Below, piece after piece: positions 17,458-26,864 of a stretch of DNA of 64,000 nucleotides. Each line of letters opens with the position of its first letter. The first letter of the stretch is position 1. The stretch lies in the NCBI RefSeq assembly GCF_018881575.1, contig NZ_JACVQB010000001.1:606986-670985 (forward strand). The letters are read 5' to 3'. The position numbers and the translations under genes are program-made. This DNA is from Polynucleobacter sp. UK-Kesae-W10 (GTDB lineage: Bacteria > Pseudomonadota > Gammaproteobacteria > Burkholderiales > Burkholderiaceae). The notes below the pieces were generated by a model that had not been told where the DNA came from, made no database searches, and was given only the letters and a program-made list of their open reading frames with translations.

Positions 17458-17920
17458 AACACTCTCCTATGGGGGAGGTCGTCGTTGCGCGCTGCGTTAG
17501 GGTTCAGTTTGTGCCGCCAAGAGCAAGGCCTTGAGCGGTATGTGAGTGTGGATCATGCAAATCTAGGCACTTTTTGCCTAGTTCACCCAGTTAACGGTTG
17601 GTTAAATCGGTGCCACACTTGACGATCGCCGCAGAGACCTCCTTTAGGTCATCAATGCAGGCGCGCGCCTGAAAACTGTCTTCTAATCGCGGGTCGCGGC
17701 ATACGGCACACCAACCCTGCGCCTCATTACAACGGGGGAGGGGCAACCCCGGGAGTCTATTAAAGGGCGACTCCAAGCTCCACGATTCAAACCTGACTTT
17801 CAGGTTGGGATCAAGCTAATAAATTAGCTAGAGCGTTGATTATACGGCACAAGTTGCATGACAATGGGGTATTGTTGAGTCCCTTGTCATCTCCCAAAGG
17901 GGTGATAAGAGAGATAAATC
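17458..17920. promoter_or_regulatory. rne leader and rne/rluC divergent promoter region
   Basis: 463 bases without a gene. On the minus strand a perfect TATAAT (17844-17839) suggests an rne start near 17832; its -35 is weak. The leader of about 375 bases can form hairpins at 17814-17829 (7 bp), 17791-17805 (6 bp), 17752-17774 (6 bp), 17740-17750 (4 GC pairs) and 17563-17581 (7 bp). The first would sit at the very 5' end of the transcript. A short open frame at 17591-17776 on the minus strand has no recognisable product. The rluC promoter must lie in the right-hand part; I see no convincing consensus for it. Confidence 0.55.
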
Positions 17921-18943
17921 ATGAAATCTGACCCAGTATCCAAGCCAAAAGCAGCCAAAACCCAAACTCCGCCCGCAGTCCATTTGCAGACTATTGGCCC
18001 GGAAGAGGCTGGTCAGCGTTTGGATAACTATCTATTACGTTGGGCAAAAGGCGTCCCCAAAAGCCACGTTTACCGAATTATTCGCTCTGGCGAGGTACGG
18101 GTTAATAAAAAGCGGGCCGAGCCTACTACCCGACTGATTGAGGGGGATGTGGTGCGCGTTCCCCCAGTACGCATTGCTGAACCGGCCCAAATGGCGGCCG
18201 TCAACACAGCCCAGACCAAATCCCGTGCGCATGGATATTCCGACAAAATGCCTGTTTTGTATGAGGATGAGGCACTCTTGATCGTGGATAAGCCTGCTGG
18301 CTTGGCTGTTCACGGTGGATCCGGCATTGCCTTAGGGGTCATTGAGACCCTCCGTATTACCCGTCCTGAACTCAAATTTCTGGAATTAGTCCATCGTTTG
18401 GACCGAGATACCTCCGGAGTGTTATTGCTGGCTAAGAAACGCAGTGCTTTGGTGGAACTGCATCGGCAGATTCGGGAAGGGCAAACAGATAAACGCTATT
18501 ACTTACTTGCTCATGGTGAAATTGAGCAGGGCGCGCAAGTCATGCAGCTTAAATATCCACTGCATAAATATTTACTTGCCAACGGTGAGCGGCGTGTGCG
18601 GGTTGATCCAGAGGGTTTGCCAAGCCATACGGCCTTACGCGTGACTAAAGTGATGAAGCGTGGAGATGCCGCTATTACTCAGGCTGAAGCCCAGCTTAAG
18701 ACGGGACGTACCCACCAGATCCGTGTTCATCTGCAAAAGCTAGGCCATGCCATTTTGGGAGACGATAAATATGGCTTTGAAGATCTGGATAAATTAATTA
18801 AATCTAAGAGGCTCTATTTGCATGCTCACCTGGCTGGGTTTACCCATCCCCGTACTGGCGAAAAGATGCGTATTGAATCACCGCTACCATCCGAGTTTGC
18901 TGCGATGATGAATCTTTTTGAGCAGGCCAATCCAGATGCATGA
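17921..18943 (+). CDS. rluC: 23S rRNA pseudouridine(955/2504/2580) synthase RluC
   Basis: A 340-residue RluA-family enzyme with an N-terminal S4 domain (about 30-80, QRLDNYLLRW and KSHVYRIIRSGEVRVN) and the catalytic domain with Asp161 in HRLDRDTSGVLLLAK. The C-terminal KTGRTHQIRVH motif (near 264) is present. A basic N-terminal tail of about 20 residues precedes S4. It modifies three uridines of 23S rRNA in known members. It stands opposite rne, the arrangement also found in E. coli and many proteobacteria, and it overlaps the following HAD gene by eight bases. Confidence 0.93.
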   Translation: MKSDPVSKPKAAKTQTPPAVHLQTIGPEEAGQRLDNYLLRWAKGVPKSHVYRIIRSGEVRVNKKRAEPTTRLIEGDVVRVPPVRIAEPAQMAAVNTAQTKSRAHGYSDKMPVLYEDEALLIVDKPAGLAVHGGSGIALGVIETLRITRPELKFLELVHRLDRDTSGVLLLAKKRSALVELHRQIREGQTDKRYYLLAHGEIEQGAQVMQLKYPLHKYLLANGERRVRVDPEGLPSHTALRVTKVMKRGDAAITQAEAQLKTGRTHQIRVHLQKLGHAILGDDKYGFEDLDKLIKSKRLYLHAHLAGFTHPRTGEKMRIESPLPSEFAAMMNLFEQANPDA

Positions 18944-19616
18944 AGAGAAAAAATCTGAGCGTCGTTATGACCTCATCGTTTGGGACTGGGATGGGACCAT
19001 TATGGATTCCACACCCACGATCGTGCATTGCATTCAGCAGGCCTGTCGTGATTTAGGTTTCAAAGAGCCTGACGATACTTTGGCAAGTTCGGTGATTGGT
19101 TTGGGTATTCAGGATTCGCTGCGCCGAGCGGTTCCGTGGATTGAACCTATTCATTTTCAAAAGCTGACAGAACGCTTTCGTTATCACTACTTGGCAAAAG
19201 ACCATGAACTCGATTTGTTCGTGGGTATTCGAGAGCTATTGGAGGAGTTACGGGCGGATAACTATCTCTTGGGTGTTGCTACTGGCAAATCTAGAGTGGG
19301 ATTAGATCGCTCGCTCAAGCACCATCAAGTTGGCCATCTCTTTCATGAGACACGCACTGCCGATGAATCCTTTTCTAAGCCGCATCCTGGGATGCTGCTA
19401 GAGTTGTCAGATGTCACGCAAGTACCGACTAGACGCATGCTGATGATTGGTGATACGACGCATGATTTAGATATGGCAGCCAATGCTGGCGTAGATGCAG
19501 TAGCCGTTACTTACGGAGCCCATCCACCAGATACATTAAAGACTTCGCCATCACTAGCGCACCTCGATGATGTGCCACAGTTGGCCAAGTGGTTAACAGA
19601 AAATTTAAAGGCGTAA
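18936..19616 (+). CDS. HAD-family hydrolase (phosphoglycolate phosphatase-like)
   Basis: 226 residues from the ATG at 18936. The frame also has a TTG at 18918, deeper inside rluC and less likely. Motif I is D17-W-D19-G-T, motif II is the Thr in GVATGKSRVG (near 108-117), the motif III Lys is in SKPHPGMLLE (near 147) and motif IV is IGDTTHDLDMA (near 171-181). The cap is of the Gph/PGP type. It could dephosphorylate phosphoglycolate or a related sugar or nucleotide phosphate. It overlaps the rluC stop by eight bases and precedes sppA by 30 bases. Confidence 0.86.
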   Translation: MHEEKKSERRYDLIVWDWDGTIMDSTPTIVHCIQQACRDLGFKEPDDTLASSVIGLGIQDSLRRAVPWIEPIHFQKLTERFRYHYLAKDHELDLFVGIRELLEELRADNYLLGVATGKSRVGLDRSLKHHQVGHLFHETRTADESFSKPHPGMLLELSDVTQVPTRRMLMIGDTTHDLDMAANAGVDAVAVTYGAHPPDTLKTSPSLAHLDDVPQLAKWLTENLKA

Positions 19617-19646
19617 GCCGGTTTGTAGCAAGACAAAGGAATCAGT

Positions 19647-20594
19647 ATGGAAAATAATCCAAACCCCAATTGGGAGCGACAAGCACTCGAGCATTTGCTC
19701 TTGGAGAATTTAAAAGAGACTCGTAAGGCGCGCCGCTGGAAAGCCGTTTTGCGCGTGTTGACCTTATTGGTGATTGTTGCCGTAGTACTTTCAGTATTTG
19801 ACTTTCATCTTCCGGGGCGCGGTATGGGGGTTGAGAAACACACCGCGTTGGTCACGCTCGAGGGCGAGATCTCTTCGAGTTCCATGGCCAATGCTATGGA
19901 TATCAATGCTTCACTCGTTTCGGCATTTGAGAATGAACATAGCGCAGGCGTCATCCTGCGGATTAATAGTCCTGGGGGTTCCCCAGTTCAAGCTGGGATG
20001 ATGAATGATGAGATTCATCGTTTACGTAAGCTGTATCCCAATAAGCCCTTTTATGTAGTGGTGGAGGATATTTGCGCTTCCGGTGGCTACTACGTTGCTG
20101 TTGCTGCTGATCAAATTTTGGTCGATAAAGCGAGTTTGGTTGGCTCTATCGGTGTAATCATGGAAGGCTTTGGTTTTACGGGTTTGATGGATAAGCTGGG
20201 CGTGACTCGTCGCATGATTACCGCGGGCTCAAACAAAGGCATGCTCGATCCATTTAGCAAAGAAGAGCCTAAGCAGGTAGAGATGGTCAAGACCATGATT
20301 GATGAAATTCATCAGCAATTTATTGCCGTTGTGAAAGAAGGTCGTGGCTCTCGCTTAAAAGATACGCCAGATCTTTTCTCGGGGCGCATTTGGAATGGTG
20401 AGCAGGCTGTTAAGTTGGGCTTGGTGGATGGTTATGGCACTGTGGATTCTGTTGCGCGCGACATCTTTAAAGCACCAGACGTGCTCGACTACACAATGAA
20501 AGAAAATTTTGCTGAACGCGTTGCTAAACGTTTTGGTGCAGAAGCTGGCGCTGCTGCTGGTAAAGCCTTGGTGAAGGCTCCAGATCTTAAGTAA
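19647..20594 (+). CDS. sppA: S49-family signal peptide peptidase (SppA type)
   Basis: A 315-residue membrane-anchored serine peptidase. One transmembrane helix is at about 33-50 and the peptidase domain follows. By alignment with the short SppA class, the Ser-Lys dyad is Ser145 in ICASGGYY and Lys197 in AGSNKG, spaced 52 residues as in Bacillus SppA (147/199). INSPGGSP near 106 is the oxyanion-side motif. It degrades cleaved signal peptides in the membrane. The upstream genes rluC and HAD are on the same strand. A terminator hairpin after it overlaps the end of the convergent methyltransferase gene. Confidence 0.9.
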   Translation: MENNPNPNWERQALEHLLLENLKETRKARRWKAVLRVLTLLVIVAVVLSVFDFHLPGRGMGVEKHTALVTLEGEISSSSMANAMDINASLVSAFENEHSAGVILRINSPGGSPVQAGMMNDEIHRLRKLYPNKPFYVVVEDICASGGYYVAVAADQILVDKASLVGSIGVIMEGFGFTGLMDKLGVTRRMITAGSNKGMLDPFSKEEPKQVEMVKTMIDEIHQQFIAVVKEGRGSRLKDTPDLFSGRIWNGEQAVKLGLVDGYGTVDSVARDIFKAPDVLDYTMKENFAERVAKRFGAEAGAAAGKALVKAPDLK

Positions 20595-20618
20595 GTAAAG
20601 CTATCAAAGCGCAGTTCT

Positions 20619-21389
20619 TTAGGCCAACAATAGAAATATCGTTGGCCTATTTTGTAAGGAAGCGCAAGCTGCTTCATTGGGATAGCGTTTACGCCAATCG
20701 GCAATCGACAAGGTTGTGATCATTTCCGAAGGTAAGCTCAGATCAATGCCTAAGCACAGCAATGTTTGTGGTGCTAGCGCATTCATACATGCCATCAACA
20801 TTGCTGTATTGCGGTAAGGCGTCTCAATCCAAATTTGGGTTTGTTGTAATTTGCGAGACTCTACTTCTAGTTGTTTGAGTTTTGCAATACGTTCTTGGTT
20901 GTCATGGGGTACATAGCCTTGGAAAGCAAAGCGTTGACCATTTAGGCCGCTTGCCATTAAGCCCAACAAAATCGAGCTAGGACCTACGAGTGGCTTGACC
21001 TGTGCGCCAAGCCGATGGGCAGCAAGCACTAATTCAGCGCCGGGATCTGCCACACCTGGCACGCCCGCTTCTGACATGAGACCCACATCCTTGCCAGCCA
21101 TTAAGGGCTTTAATAGATCAGCCGGTTTTACGGCATCACCATACTTAGCATTGCGTGCGGCACCACGCCATTCACTCATTTGCATTTCTTGAATCGTGCA
21201 TGCCAAAGGAGACAGACTATCTACGGACTTTAAAAATGCTCGCGCTGTCTTTGCATCTTCGACGATCCAATGCGTCAGCTTGGCGGTACAGGCAATGGTT
21301 TCACTAGGTAGCACCCATGGTAATTGCTCATGGCGTGCATCATTACCCAATGTATTAGGAACTAAGTAAAGCGTGCCAAGTTTTGCCAT
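20619..21389 (-). CDS. tetrapyrrole-methylase-family SAM methyltransferase (RsmI-like)
   Basis: 256 residues from the ATG at 21389. A reading from 21455 would add 22 residues overlapping maf. It belongs to the family of 16S rRNA (cytidine-1402-2'-O) methyltransferase RsmI: GTLYLVPNTLG at the start, MSEAGVPGVADPGAELV near 100-116 and LVGPSSILLGLMASGLNGQRFAFQGYVP near 128-155. It is shorter than E. coli RsmI (286) and may be a diverged paralogue, so the exact target is uncertain. It follows maf by 28 bases on the same strand. Confidence 0.78.
   Translation of the reverse strand: MAKLGTLYLVPNTLGNDARHEQLPWVLPSETIACTAKLTHWIVEDAKTARAFLKSVDSLSPLACTIQEMQMSEWRGAARNAKYGDAVKPADLLKPLMAGKDVGLMSEAGVPGVADPGAELVLAAHRLGAQVKPLVGPSSILLGLMASGLNGQRFAFQGYVPHDNQERIAKLKQLEVESRKLQQTQIWIETPYRNTAMLMACMNALAPQTLLCLGIDLSLPSEMITTLSIADWRKRYPNEAACASLQNRPTIFLLLA
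20620..20653 (+). terminator. terminator of sppA inside the next gene's coding end
   Basis: A 9-bp perfect stem (20620-20628 with 20641-20649), a 12-base loop and a short T-run (20650-20653). It lies within the last codons of the convergent methyltransferase gene, so the protein end and the terminator share sequence. Confidence 0.6.
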
Positions 21390-21417
21390 TGGGAAGTTCG
21401 TCCGTATCTCTTTTTTA

Positions 21418-22041
21418 TTACAGATTTTTTGAGGGAATCGTAAACCCTGCATCACGCAGTAAGCCAGTCAAGGCAATGAGGGGTAAGCCAATCAGGGCAG
21501 TAGGATCAGCGCTCTTGATGGACTCTAGTAAGCTGATGCCCAAGCCCTCTGACTTAGCGCTACCAGCGCAATCATATGGCTCTTCCGCCAGTAAGTAGTT
21601 TTCTAAAACCTCATCTGAGAGTTTGCGAAATGTGACTTCAGTTGGCACGCTCAACGTTGTGAAGGCGTCGCCTTTCATGAGGCAGAGTGCCGTATGAAAG
21701 GTCACCGTTTGACCGCGCATGAGTTGGAGTTGTGCCAAAGCTCTTTCAAAATTCCCTGGTTTGCCAATAGCAGCTCCGCATAAATCAGCGACTTGATCAG
21801 AGCCAATCACCCAAGCATTGGGATGTTGTTTTGCTACGGCAGCCGCTTTTGCTTGTGCAAGTCGGAGCGCTAAATCCAAAGAGCTCTCGCCGGTTTGTGG
21901 TGTCTCATCCACCTTGGGAGAAACTACCTCAAACGCAATGCGCAAGCGCTCCAGTAGTTCGCGTCGATACACAGAGGTCGACCCCAAAATCAGCGGGGGA
22001 TTTGAGGATGTATTGGAGAATGATTTTGTTGAAATACTCAT
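21418..22041 (-). CDS. maf: Maf-family nucleotide pyrophosphatase (YceF type)
   Basis: A 207-residue Maf protein. The phosphate-binding motif LILGSTSVYRRELLERL lies at about 17-33. The catalytic-type residues are in SPKVDETPQ (near 40-48) and WVIGSDQVADLCG (near 76-88), and KPGNFERALAQLQLMRGQTV follows. Members hydrolyse modified or non-canonical nucleoside triphosphates; YceF prefers m7GTP. The neighbourhood (yceD, rpmF, plsX opposite; RsmI-like beside) matches the YceF location in other proteobacteria, which supports that subclass. It is divergent from yceD with 41 bases between starts. Confidence 0.88.
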   Translation of the reverse strand: MSISTKSFSNTSSNPPLILGSTSVYRRELLERLRIAFEVVSPKVDETPQTGESSLDLALRLAQAKAAAVAKQHPNAWVIGSDQVADLCGAAIGKPGNFERALAQLQLMRGQTVTFHTALCLMKGDAFTTLSVPTEVTFRKLSDEVLENYLLAEEPYDCAGSAKSEGLGISLLESIKSADPTALIGLPLIALTGLLRDAGFTIPSKNL

Positions 22042-22082
22042 TGCTGCTAACTTTCGTAGATGTCTTGATTTAGACTGATGTC

Positions 22083-22658
22083 ATGAATCGTAATCAAGTT
22101 TTACCTCAAGTCCAGTTATCGGCAGACCCTAGCGCCTTGAGGCGGGTTGATTTTTGTGCCCCGCAATCCTATCGCGGCGCCGGTTTTCTCAATATCTCTG
22201 ACCTTCCTCGGGTTGCCGAGGAGGCATCTACAGTGGTTGGGGGCGACGGGTTTCATTGGGAGGTTCAGACCCATTTCGAGGATTCGCCTGGCAGCGAGCC
22301 CCATCAAATCCTCAATTTAGGGCTAAAAGGCCGCATTCACCTCATTTGCCAGCGGTGTCTGCAGGATTGTGCAGTTGATTTGGCTGAAAACCGCCGTTTT
22401 GTCTTGCTTGCTACCGAAGAGGAGGCTGATGCCTATCCTCTGGAGGATGAGGAGCAGGAGCCCCTAGTAGCTAGCCAGCACTTCAACCTCCTAGAAACCA
22501 TCGAGGATGAGGTTTTGCTGTCCCTACCTTTGATTCCAAAACATCCAGAGGGCTTTTGTGAGCCGCATGCCTCAGTATTTGGGGAAGAAGTGGGCGAAGA
22601 GGTCTTGGATGAGCGGGAAAATCCCTTTAACATATTGAAAAATATGAAGAAAAACTAA
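22083..22658 (+). CDS. yceD: YceD/DUF177 family protein
   Basis: A 191-residue member of the YceD family, genes of which lie upstream of rpmF across bacteria. E. coli YceD affects 23S rRNA accumulation, and its exact molecular role is unknown. The conserved CQRCLQDC-like cysteine motif (near 101-106) could bind a metal. The C-terminal part has the conserved EDEVLLSLPLIPKHPEGFC block (near 141-159) and an acidic tail. It is followed by rpmF after a 105-base gap that carries rpmF's own promoter. Confidence 0.86.
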   Translation: MNRNQVLPQVQLSADPSALRRVDFCAPQSYRGAGFLNISDLPRVAEEASTVVGGDGFHWEVQTHFEDSPGSEPHQILNLGLKGRIHLICQRCLQDCAVDLAENRRFVLLATEEEADAYPLEDEEQEPLVASQHFNLLETIEDEVLLSLPLIPKHPEGFCEPHASVFGEEVGEEVLDERENPFNILKNMKKN

Positions 22659-22731
22659 AAACTCAGGTCTTTTCAAGTCTGTTGTTTTGAATGTGCTTTC
22701 TCGGTAAATCAAGCATTTAGACACATTTCCA

Positions 22732-22740
22732 TGCTAGAAT
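22732..22740 (+). promoter_or_regulatory. extended -10 promoter of rpmF
   Basis: The nonamer TGCTAGAAT (TGn extended -10 plus TAGAAT at 22735-22740) lies 23 bases upstream of the rpmF ATG. The -35 region is poor. The same nonamer occurs before rpsF at 44518-44526, both followed closely by CTTGC. Confidence 0.6.
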
Positions 22741-22763
22741 GTCGCCTTGCTTAGGAGTTCAAT

Positions 22764-22943
22764 ATGGCCGTTCAACAAAACAAAAAATCACCTTCCAAAC
22801 GTGGCATGCACCGTGCGCACGACTTTTTGACCGCACCTGCTACGGCTGTTGAAGCCACAACTGGTGAGGCTCATTTGCGCCACCACATTTCACCTAACGG
22901 CTACTATCGTGGTCGTAAAGTTGTTAAAACTAAAAACGACTAA
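22764..22943 (+). CDS. rpmF: 50S ribosomal protein L32
   Basis: A 59-residue protein starting [20 protein letters not shown], the standard L32 opening, and ending with [15 protein letters not shown] and a short basic tail. It has no CxxC zinc pair, as is common in proteobacterial L32. Start ATG at 22764 with AGGAG eight bases before. It lies in the classical yceD-rpmF-plsX-fab cluster. A strong intrinsic terminator at 22965-22995 separates it from plsX, so ribosomal and lipid genes may be partly uncoupled here. Confidence 0.97.
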   Translation: MAVQQNKKSPSKRGMHRAHDFLTAPATAVEATTGEAHLRHHISPNGYYRGRKVVKTKND

Positions 22944-22964
22944 TTTTTTAGTCTAAACAGATAG

Positions 22965-22995
22965 AAGCGGCTCCAGTTCAAGCCGCTTTTTTCTT
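22965..22995 (+). terminator. intrinsic terminator after rpmF
   Basis: An 8-bp stem AAGCGGCT/AGCCGCTT (22965-22972 with 22981-22988), an 8-base loop and a T-rich run to 22995. It stands 21 bases after the rpmF stop and 32 bases before the plsX ATG. Confidence 0.85.
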
Positions 22996-23026
22996 GGATA
23001 AATCACTTGCAGCAATCAATGAGTTT

Positions 23027-24040
23027 ATGAGCGTTACTCTTGCTATTGATGCCATGGGCGGAGATCATGGGGTCGTCGTGACGGTTCCCGCTGCCTGTGA
23101 TTTTTTAGAAAAACATGCTGATGTCAAGATTGCCCTCGTAGGCGATCCCGATTTGATCAAGCAAGTCTTGAGCAAATCTCCCAAGGCGCCTCTTGAGCGC
23201 ATTCAAATTATTTCTGCAAGCGAAGTCGTGTTGATGGATGACCCGATTGAGGTTGCTTTGCGTCGCAAAAAAGATTCTTCGATGCGAGTTGCAATCGAGC
23301 AAGTCAAAGAGGGTGCCGCTGATGCCGTGATTTCCTCTGGTAACACGGGCGCGCTCATGGCGATTTCTCGCTACATCCTCAAAACCTTAGATGGCGTTGA
23401 TCGCCCTGCCATTGCTACTGCAATCCCCAATGAATTAGGGCGCGGTACGACGATGTTGGATTTGGGTGCCAATGCAGATTGTGAGCCGATGCACTTGGTT
23501 CAATTTGCCCAAATGGCCAATGTCATGGTGCAGGTGGTTGATGGCAAACAAAACCCGTCGATTGGTCTTCTCAATATTGGTGAAGAGGTGATTAAGGGCA
23601 ATGAAGTGGTGAAGCAAACCAGCGAATTGTTGCGTCAAACCCAATTAAACTTTTATGGCAACGTAGAAGGCAATGATATTTTTAAAGGCACTACTGATAT
23701 TGTTGTGTGCGATGGATTTGTGGGTAACGTGGTGCTGAAGGCTAGCGAAGGTTTAGCCAAGATGATGAGTGGCATGATTCGTGAAGAATTTAATCGTTCA
23801 TTGCTGACCAAGCTTATGGCAATTTGCGCTATGGTGCCATTGTTGCGTGTACGCAAACGCGTGGACCATCGTCGCTACAACGGTGCTGTATTGTTGGGTT
23901 TACGTGGTTGTGTGATTAAGAGCCATGGCTCTGCAGATCGTTTTGCATTTGGTTTTGCTTTGGATCGCGCATATGAGGCGGCCAAAAATCGCATGGTCGA
24001 ACGTATTGCTGCAGCCTTTGTAGCGGAGACAAAAGAATGA
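23027..24040 (+). CDS. plsX: phosphate acyltransferase PlsX
   Basis: 337 residues from the ATG at 23027, which puts the conserved [11 protein letters not shown] at residues 5-15. An in-frame TTG at 22994 falls in the terminator T-run and is rejected. PlsX converts acyl-ACP to acyl-phosphate for phospholipid synthesis. Other landmarks are [13 protein letters not shown] near 103 and [15 protein letters not shown] near 227. It is second in the rpmF-plsX-fabHDG order and overlaps the fabH start by four bases (ATGA). Confidence 0.95.
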   Translation: MSVTLAIDAMGGDHGVVVTVPAACDFLEKHADVKIALVGDPDLIKQVLSKSPKAPLERIQIISASEVVLMDDPIEVALRRKKDSSMRVAIEQVKEGAADAVISSGNTGALMAISRYILKTLDGVDRPAIATAIPNELGRGTTMLDLGANADCEPMHLVQFAQMANVMVQVVDGKQNPSIGLLNIGEEVIKGNEVVKQTSELLRQTQLNFYGNVEGNDIFKGTTDIVVCDGFVGNVVLKASEGLAKMMSGMIREEFNRSLLTKLMAICAMVPLLRVRKRVDHRRYNGAVLLGLRGCVIKSHGSADRFAFGFALDRAYEAAKNRMVERIAAAFVAETKE

Positions 24041-25023
24041 GTATTTTTGCAAGAGTAGCGGGCACTGGAAGTTATCTTCCTGAGCAGCGTTTAACAAACC
24101 AAGATTTAGTTGAGCGTCTAGCCAAGACTGGTTTAGAGACCAGTGATGAGTGGATTACAACCCGAAGCGGTATTTCTGCGCGTCACTTTGCAGCTGAAAA
24201 CGAATTAACCAGTGATTTGGCGGTGAAGGCTGCACAAGCTGCATTAGATAGTGCCGGCATAACGTCAGAAGATTTAGACCTCATTATTTTGGCGACTTCT
24301 ACACCTGATCATTTGGGCGGCTTCCCCAGTACAGCTTGCGTTGTGCAAGATAAATTGGGCGCACACACTGCCTGTGCAGCGTTTGATGTGCAGGCGGTTT
24401 GTGCTGGCTTTACCTATGCGCTAGCAACTGCAGATGCATTTATTCGTGCAGGCTCTTATAAAAAAGTATTGGTGATTGGCGCAGAAACCTTCTCTCGCAT
24501 TTTGGATTTTCAAGATCGCGGCACTTGCGTATTGTTTGGTGATGGTGCTGGCGCAGTCGTTTTAGAAGCTTCTGCCAAGCCCGGTATTTTGTCCACTGCG
24601 CTGCATGCAGATGGTAGTCAGCGCGATATTTTATGTGTGCCAGGACGCTCTGGTAATGGCGCAGTTCATGGTTCACCCTTTATGACGATGGATGGCCAAG
24701 CAGTGTTTAAGTTGGCTGTGAAGGTTTTAGAGCAGGTTGCCCATGAGGTTCTGGAAAAAGCAAATCTCAAGCCTGAGCAAATCGATTGGTTGGTGCCCCA
24801 CCAAGCCAATATCCGCATCATGGAAGGCACTGCGAAAAAGATGGGCATGTCCATGGATAAAGTCATCGTGACGGTTCATGAGCATGGCAATACCTCAGCA
24901 GCATCAATTCCATTAGCCCTTGATGTCGGTGTACGCTCTGGTCAAATTCAGCGCGGTCAACATCTCTTATTAGAGGGTGTCGGTGGTGGCTTTGCGTGGG
25001 GAGCGGTTGCCCTGAAGTATTAA
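24037..25023 (+). CDS. fabH: 3-oxoacyl-ACP synthase III
   Basis: A 328-residue initiating condensing enzyme of fatty acid synthesis. The nucleophile is Cys122 in VCAGFTYAL. The His is in [11 protein letters not shown] (near 255) and the Asn in EHGNTSAAS (near 285). It condenses acetyl-CoA with malonyl-ACP. The ATGA overlap with plsX shows translational coupling. The C-terminal [15 protein letters not shown] is typical of FabH. Confidence 0.96.
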   Translation: MSIFARVAGTGSYLPEQRLTNQDLVERLAKTGLETSDEWITTRSGISARHFAAENELTSDLAVKAAQAALDSAGITSEDLDLIILATSTPDHLGGFPSTACVVQDKLGAHTACAAFDVQAVCAGFTYALATADAFIRAGSYKKVLVIGAETFSRILDFQDRGTCVLFGDGAGAVVLEASAKPGILSTALHADGSQRDILCVPGRSGNGAVHGSPFMTMDGQAVFKLAVKVLEQVAHEVLEKANLKPEQIDWLVPHQANIRIMEGTAKKMGMSMDKVIVTVHEHGNTSAASIPLALDVGVRSGQIQRGQHLLLEGVGGGFAWGAVALKY

Positions 25024-25074
25024 TGCGCGTTTATCTGTATACATTCAATTTTCATTATTTAGTAAATTAATCTC

Positions 25075-26010
25075 ATGACATTTGCATTTGTATTCCCCGG
25101 ACAAGGCTCTCAATCTGTTGGCATGCTCAATTCCATTGCGCAGCGCCCTGAAGTTCGTGCAACCTTGCAAGAAGCTTCCGATGCTCTAGGTGAGGATGTT
25201 GCAAAGCTGATAGCAGAAGGACCTGCTGAAGCACTGTCCTTAACTACTAATACCCAGCCCGTAATGCTCACTGCTGCGGTTGCGTTCTATCGCGCCTGGT
25301 TGGCTGCAGGTGGTGCAACACCTAAAGTGATGGCAGGACATAGCTTGGGCGAATACTCCGCTTTGGTTGCTGCTGGTGTGATTGCATTTAAAGATGCTGT
25401 GCCATTAGTGCGGTTTCGTGCAGAAGCAATGCAGACTGCTGTGCCTGTTGGTACTGGTGGTATGGCAGCCATCCTGGGTTTAGATGACGCAATGGTGATT
25501 CAGGTCTGCGCTGAAGCGAGTGCAGTTTCTGGCGGTGTGGTTGAGGCGGTGAATTTCAATGCTCCAGGTCAAGTCGTGATTGCTGGTGCGAGTGATGCCG
25601 TTAGCAAGGCCTGTGAATTATTAAAAGCTGCTGGTGCAAAACGGGCTTTGCCTTTGCCGGTTTCTGCGCCATTCCATTCTTCTTTATTGCAGCCTGCCTC
25701 TGAAAAGCTCAAAGGCTACTTAGCCAATATTGAATTTAACGCGCCTACGATTGCAGTGATTAATAACGTGGATGTTGAAATCCTCAACGATCCTGTCGCC
25801 ATTAAAGATGCTTTAGTACGCCAGGCTGCAAAACCAGTGCGTTGGCAAGAGACTATCCAGGCGATGGCTGCACAAGGCATTACACAAGTGGTGGAGTGTG
25901 GTCCAGGCAAGGTATTGGCAGGGCTTACCAAGCGCATTAACGATCAGGTAACTGGTGTGCCTGTATTTGATGAAGCTAGTCTGAATGAAATTCTAGCTAG
26001 CTTGAAGTAA
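25075..26010 (+). CDS. fabD: malonyl-CoA:ACP transacylase
   Basis: A 311-residue acyltransferase. FPGQGSQSVGM lies at residues 7-17, the nucleophile is Ser90 in AGHSLGEYSAL, and the His is in SAPFHSSLL (near 202). It loads malonyl groups on ACP for FabH and FabF. It starts 51 bases after fabH in the same operon. The gap is AT-rich with no clear terminator. Confidence 0.96.
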   Translation: MTFAFVFPGQGSQSVGMLNSIAQRPEVRATLQEASDALGEDVAKLIAEGPAEALSLTTNTQPVMLTAAVAFYRAWLAAGGATPKVMAGHSLGEYSALVAAGVIAFKDAVPLVRFRAEAMQTAVPVGTGGMAAILGLDDAMVIQVCAEASAVSGGVVEAVNFNAPGQVVIAGASDAVSKACELLKAAGAKRALPLPVSAPFHSSLLQPASEKLKGYLANIEFNAPTIAVINNVDVEILNDPVAIKDALVRQAAKPVRWQETIQAMAAQGITQVVECGPGKVLAGLTKRINDQVTGVPVFDEASLNEILASLK

Positions 26011-26064
26011 TCATTACATCAATTAGACAGTCAATTAATAATTAAAAGAAATACTGGAAGACAT

Positions 26065-26808
26065 ATGAACCTTGATTTAAGCGGACAAATTGCCTTAGTA
26101 ACAGGCGCCTCACGCGGTATTGGCCAAGCGATTGCAGATGAGTTGGTAAAGTGCGGCGCAAAAGTCATTGGTACAGCAACTTCTGAGGATGGAGCTAAAG
26201 CCATTGATGCGCGTTTGAAGCCTTCTGGCGGTGCTGGTTTGGTATTGAATGTCACTGTGCCAAACGCTTGTGAAGACATCATTGATCAAATCGTGAAAGA
26301 CTTTGGTGGCATTAATATTCTGGTAAATAACGCCGGCATTACGCGCGACAACCTAGCGATGCGGATGAAGTCCGAAGAGTGGACAGATGTGATTGATACC
26401 AATCTAAGCTCTGTTTTCCGTTTATCGCAAGCAGTGCTGCGCCCAATGATGAAAGCGCGTGGCGGCCGCATTATTAATATCACGTCGATTGTGGGGCACA
26501 TGGGTAATGCTGGTCAGGCGAACTATGCCGCTGCCAAAGCTGGCGTCTCTGGCATGACACGGGCCCTAGCCCGTGAAATTGGCAGCCGCAATATCACCGT
26601 AAATTGCGTGGCACCTGGCTTTATTGATACCGATATGACGCGCGCCCTGAGCGAAGAGCAGCAAAATGCCCTAAAAGTGAACATTCCGCTGGCAAGGCTA
26701 GGTAGTCCTGAGGATGTGGCCCAGGCAGTAGCCTTTTTGGCCTCTCCAGCAGCTGGATACGTTACGGGAAACACCCTCCACGTTAATGGCGGCCTCTATT
26801 TAGCCTAA
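26065..26808 (+). CDS. fabG: 3-oxoacyl-ACP reductase
   Basis: A 247-residue short-chain dehydrogenase. The NADPH motif [11 protein letters not shown] is at about 13-23, NNAG near 88-91, the Ser of the triad is in [11 protein letters not shown] (near 140), and Tyr and Lys are in NYAAAKAG (near 153-157). It reduces the 3-oxo group in each elongation cycle. It is preceded by fabD (54-base gap) and followed by acpP, which has its own promoter-like sequence. Confidence 0.96.
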   Translation: MNLDLSGQIALVTGASRGIGQAIADELVKCGAKVIGTATSEDGAKAIDARLKPSGGAGLVLNVTVPNACEDIIDQIVKDFGGINILVNNAGITRDNLAMRMKSEEWTDVIDTNLSSVFRLSQAVLRPMMKARGGRIINITSIVGHMGNAGQANYAAAKAGVSGMTRALAREIGSRNITVNCVAPGFIDTDMTRALSEEQQNALKVNIPLARLGSPEDVAQAVAFLASPAAGYVTGNTLHVNGGLYLA

Positions 26809-26864
26809 CGGCAAGCAAGGATTTGGTCATTTTTTAGCGGATTTGCTAAATGCGTCCGCCAAGC

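Noticed and set aside
17128-17622. A 164-codon frame opposite the rne start and leader
   Set aside because: It is a mirror of the conserved catalytic domain and ends in the leader; no family match is apparent.
17591-17776. A 61-codon frame in the rne leader
   Set aside because: It has no recognisable features and runs through hairpins of the leader; it could be a leader peptide but nothing supports this directly.
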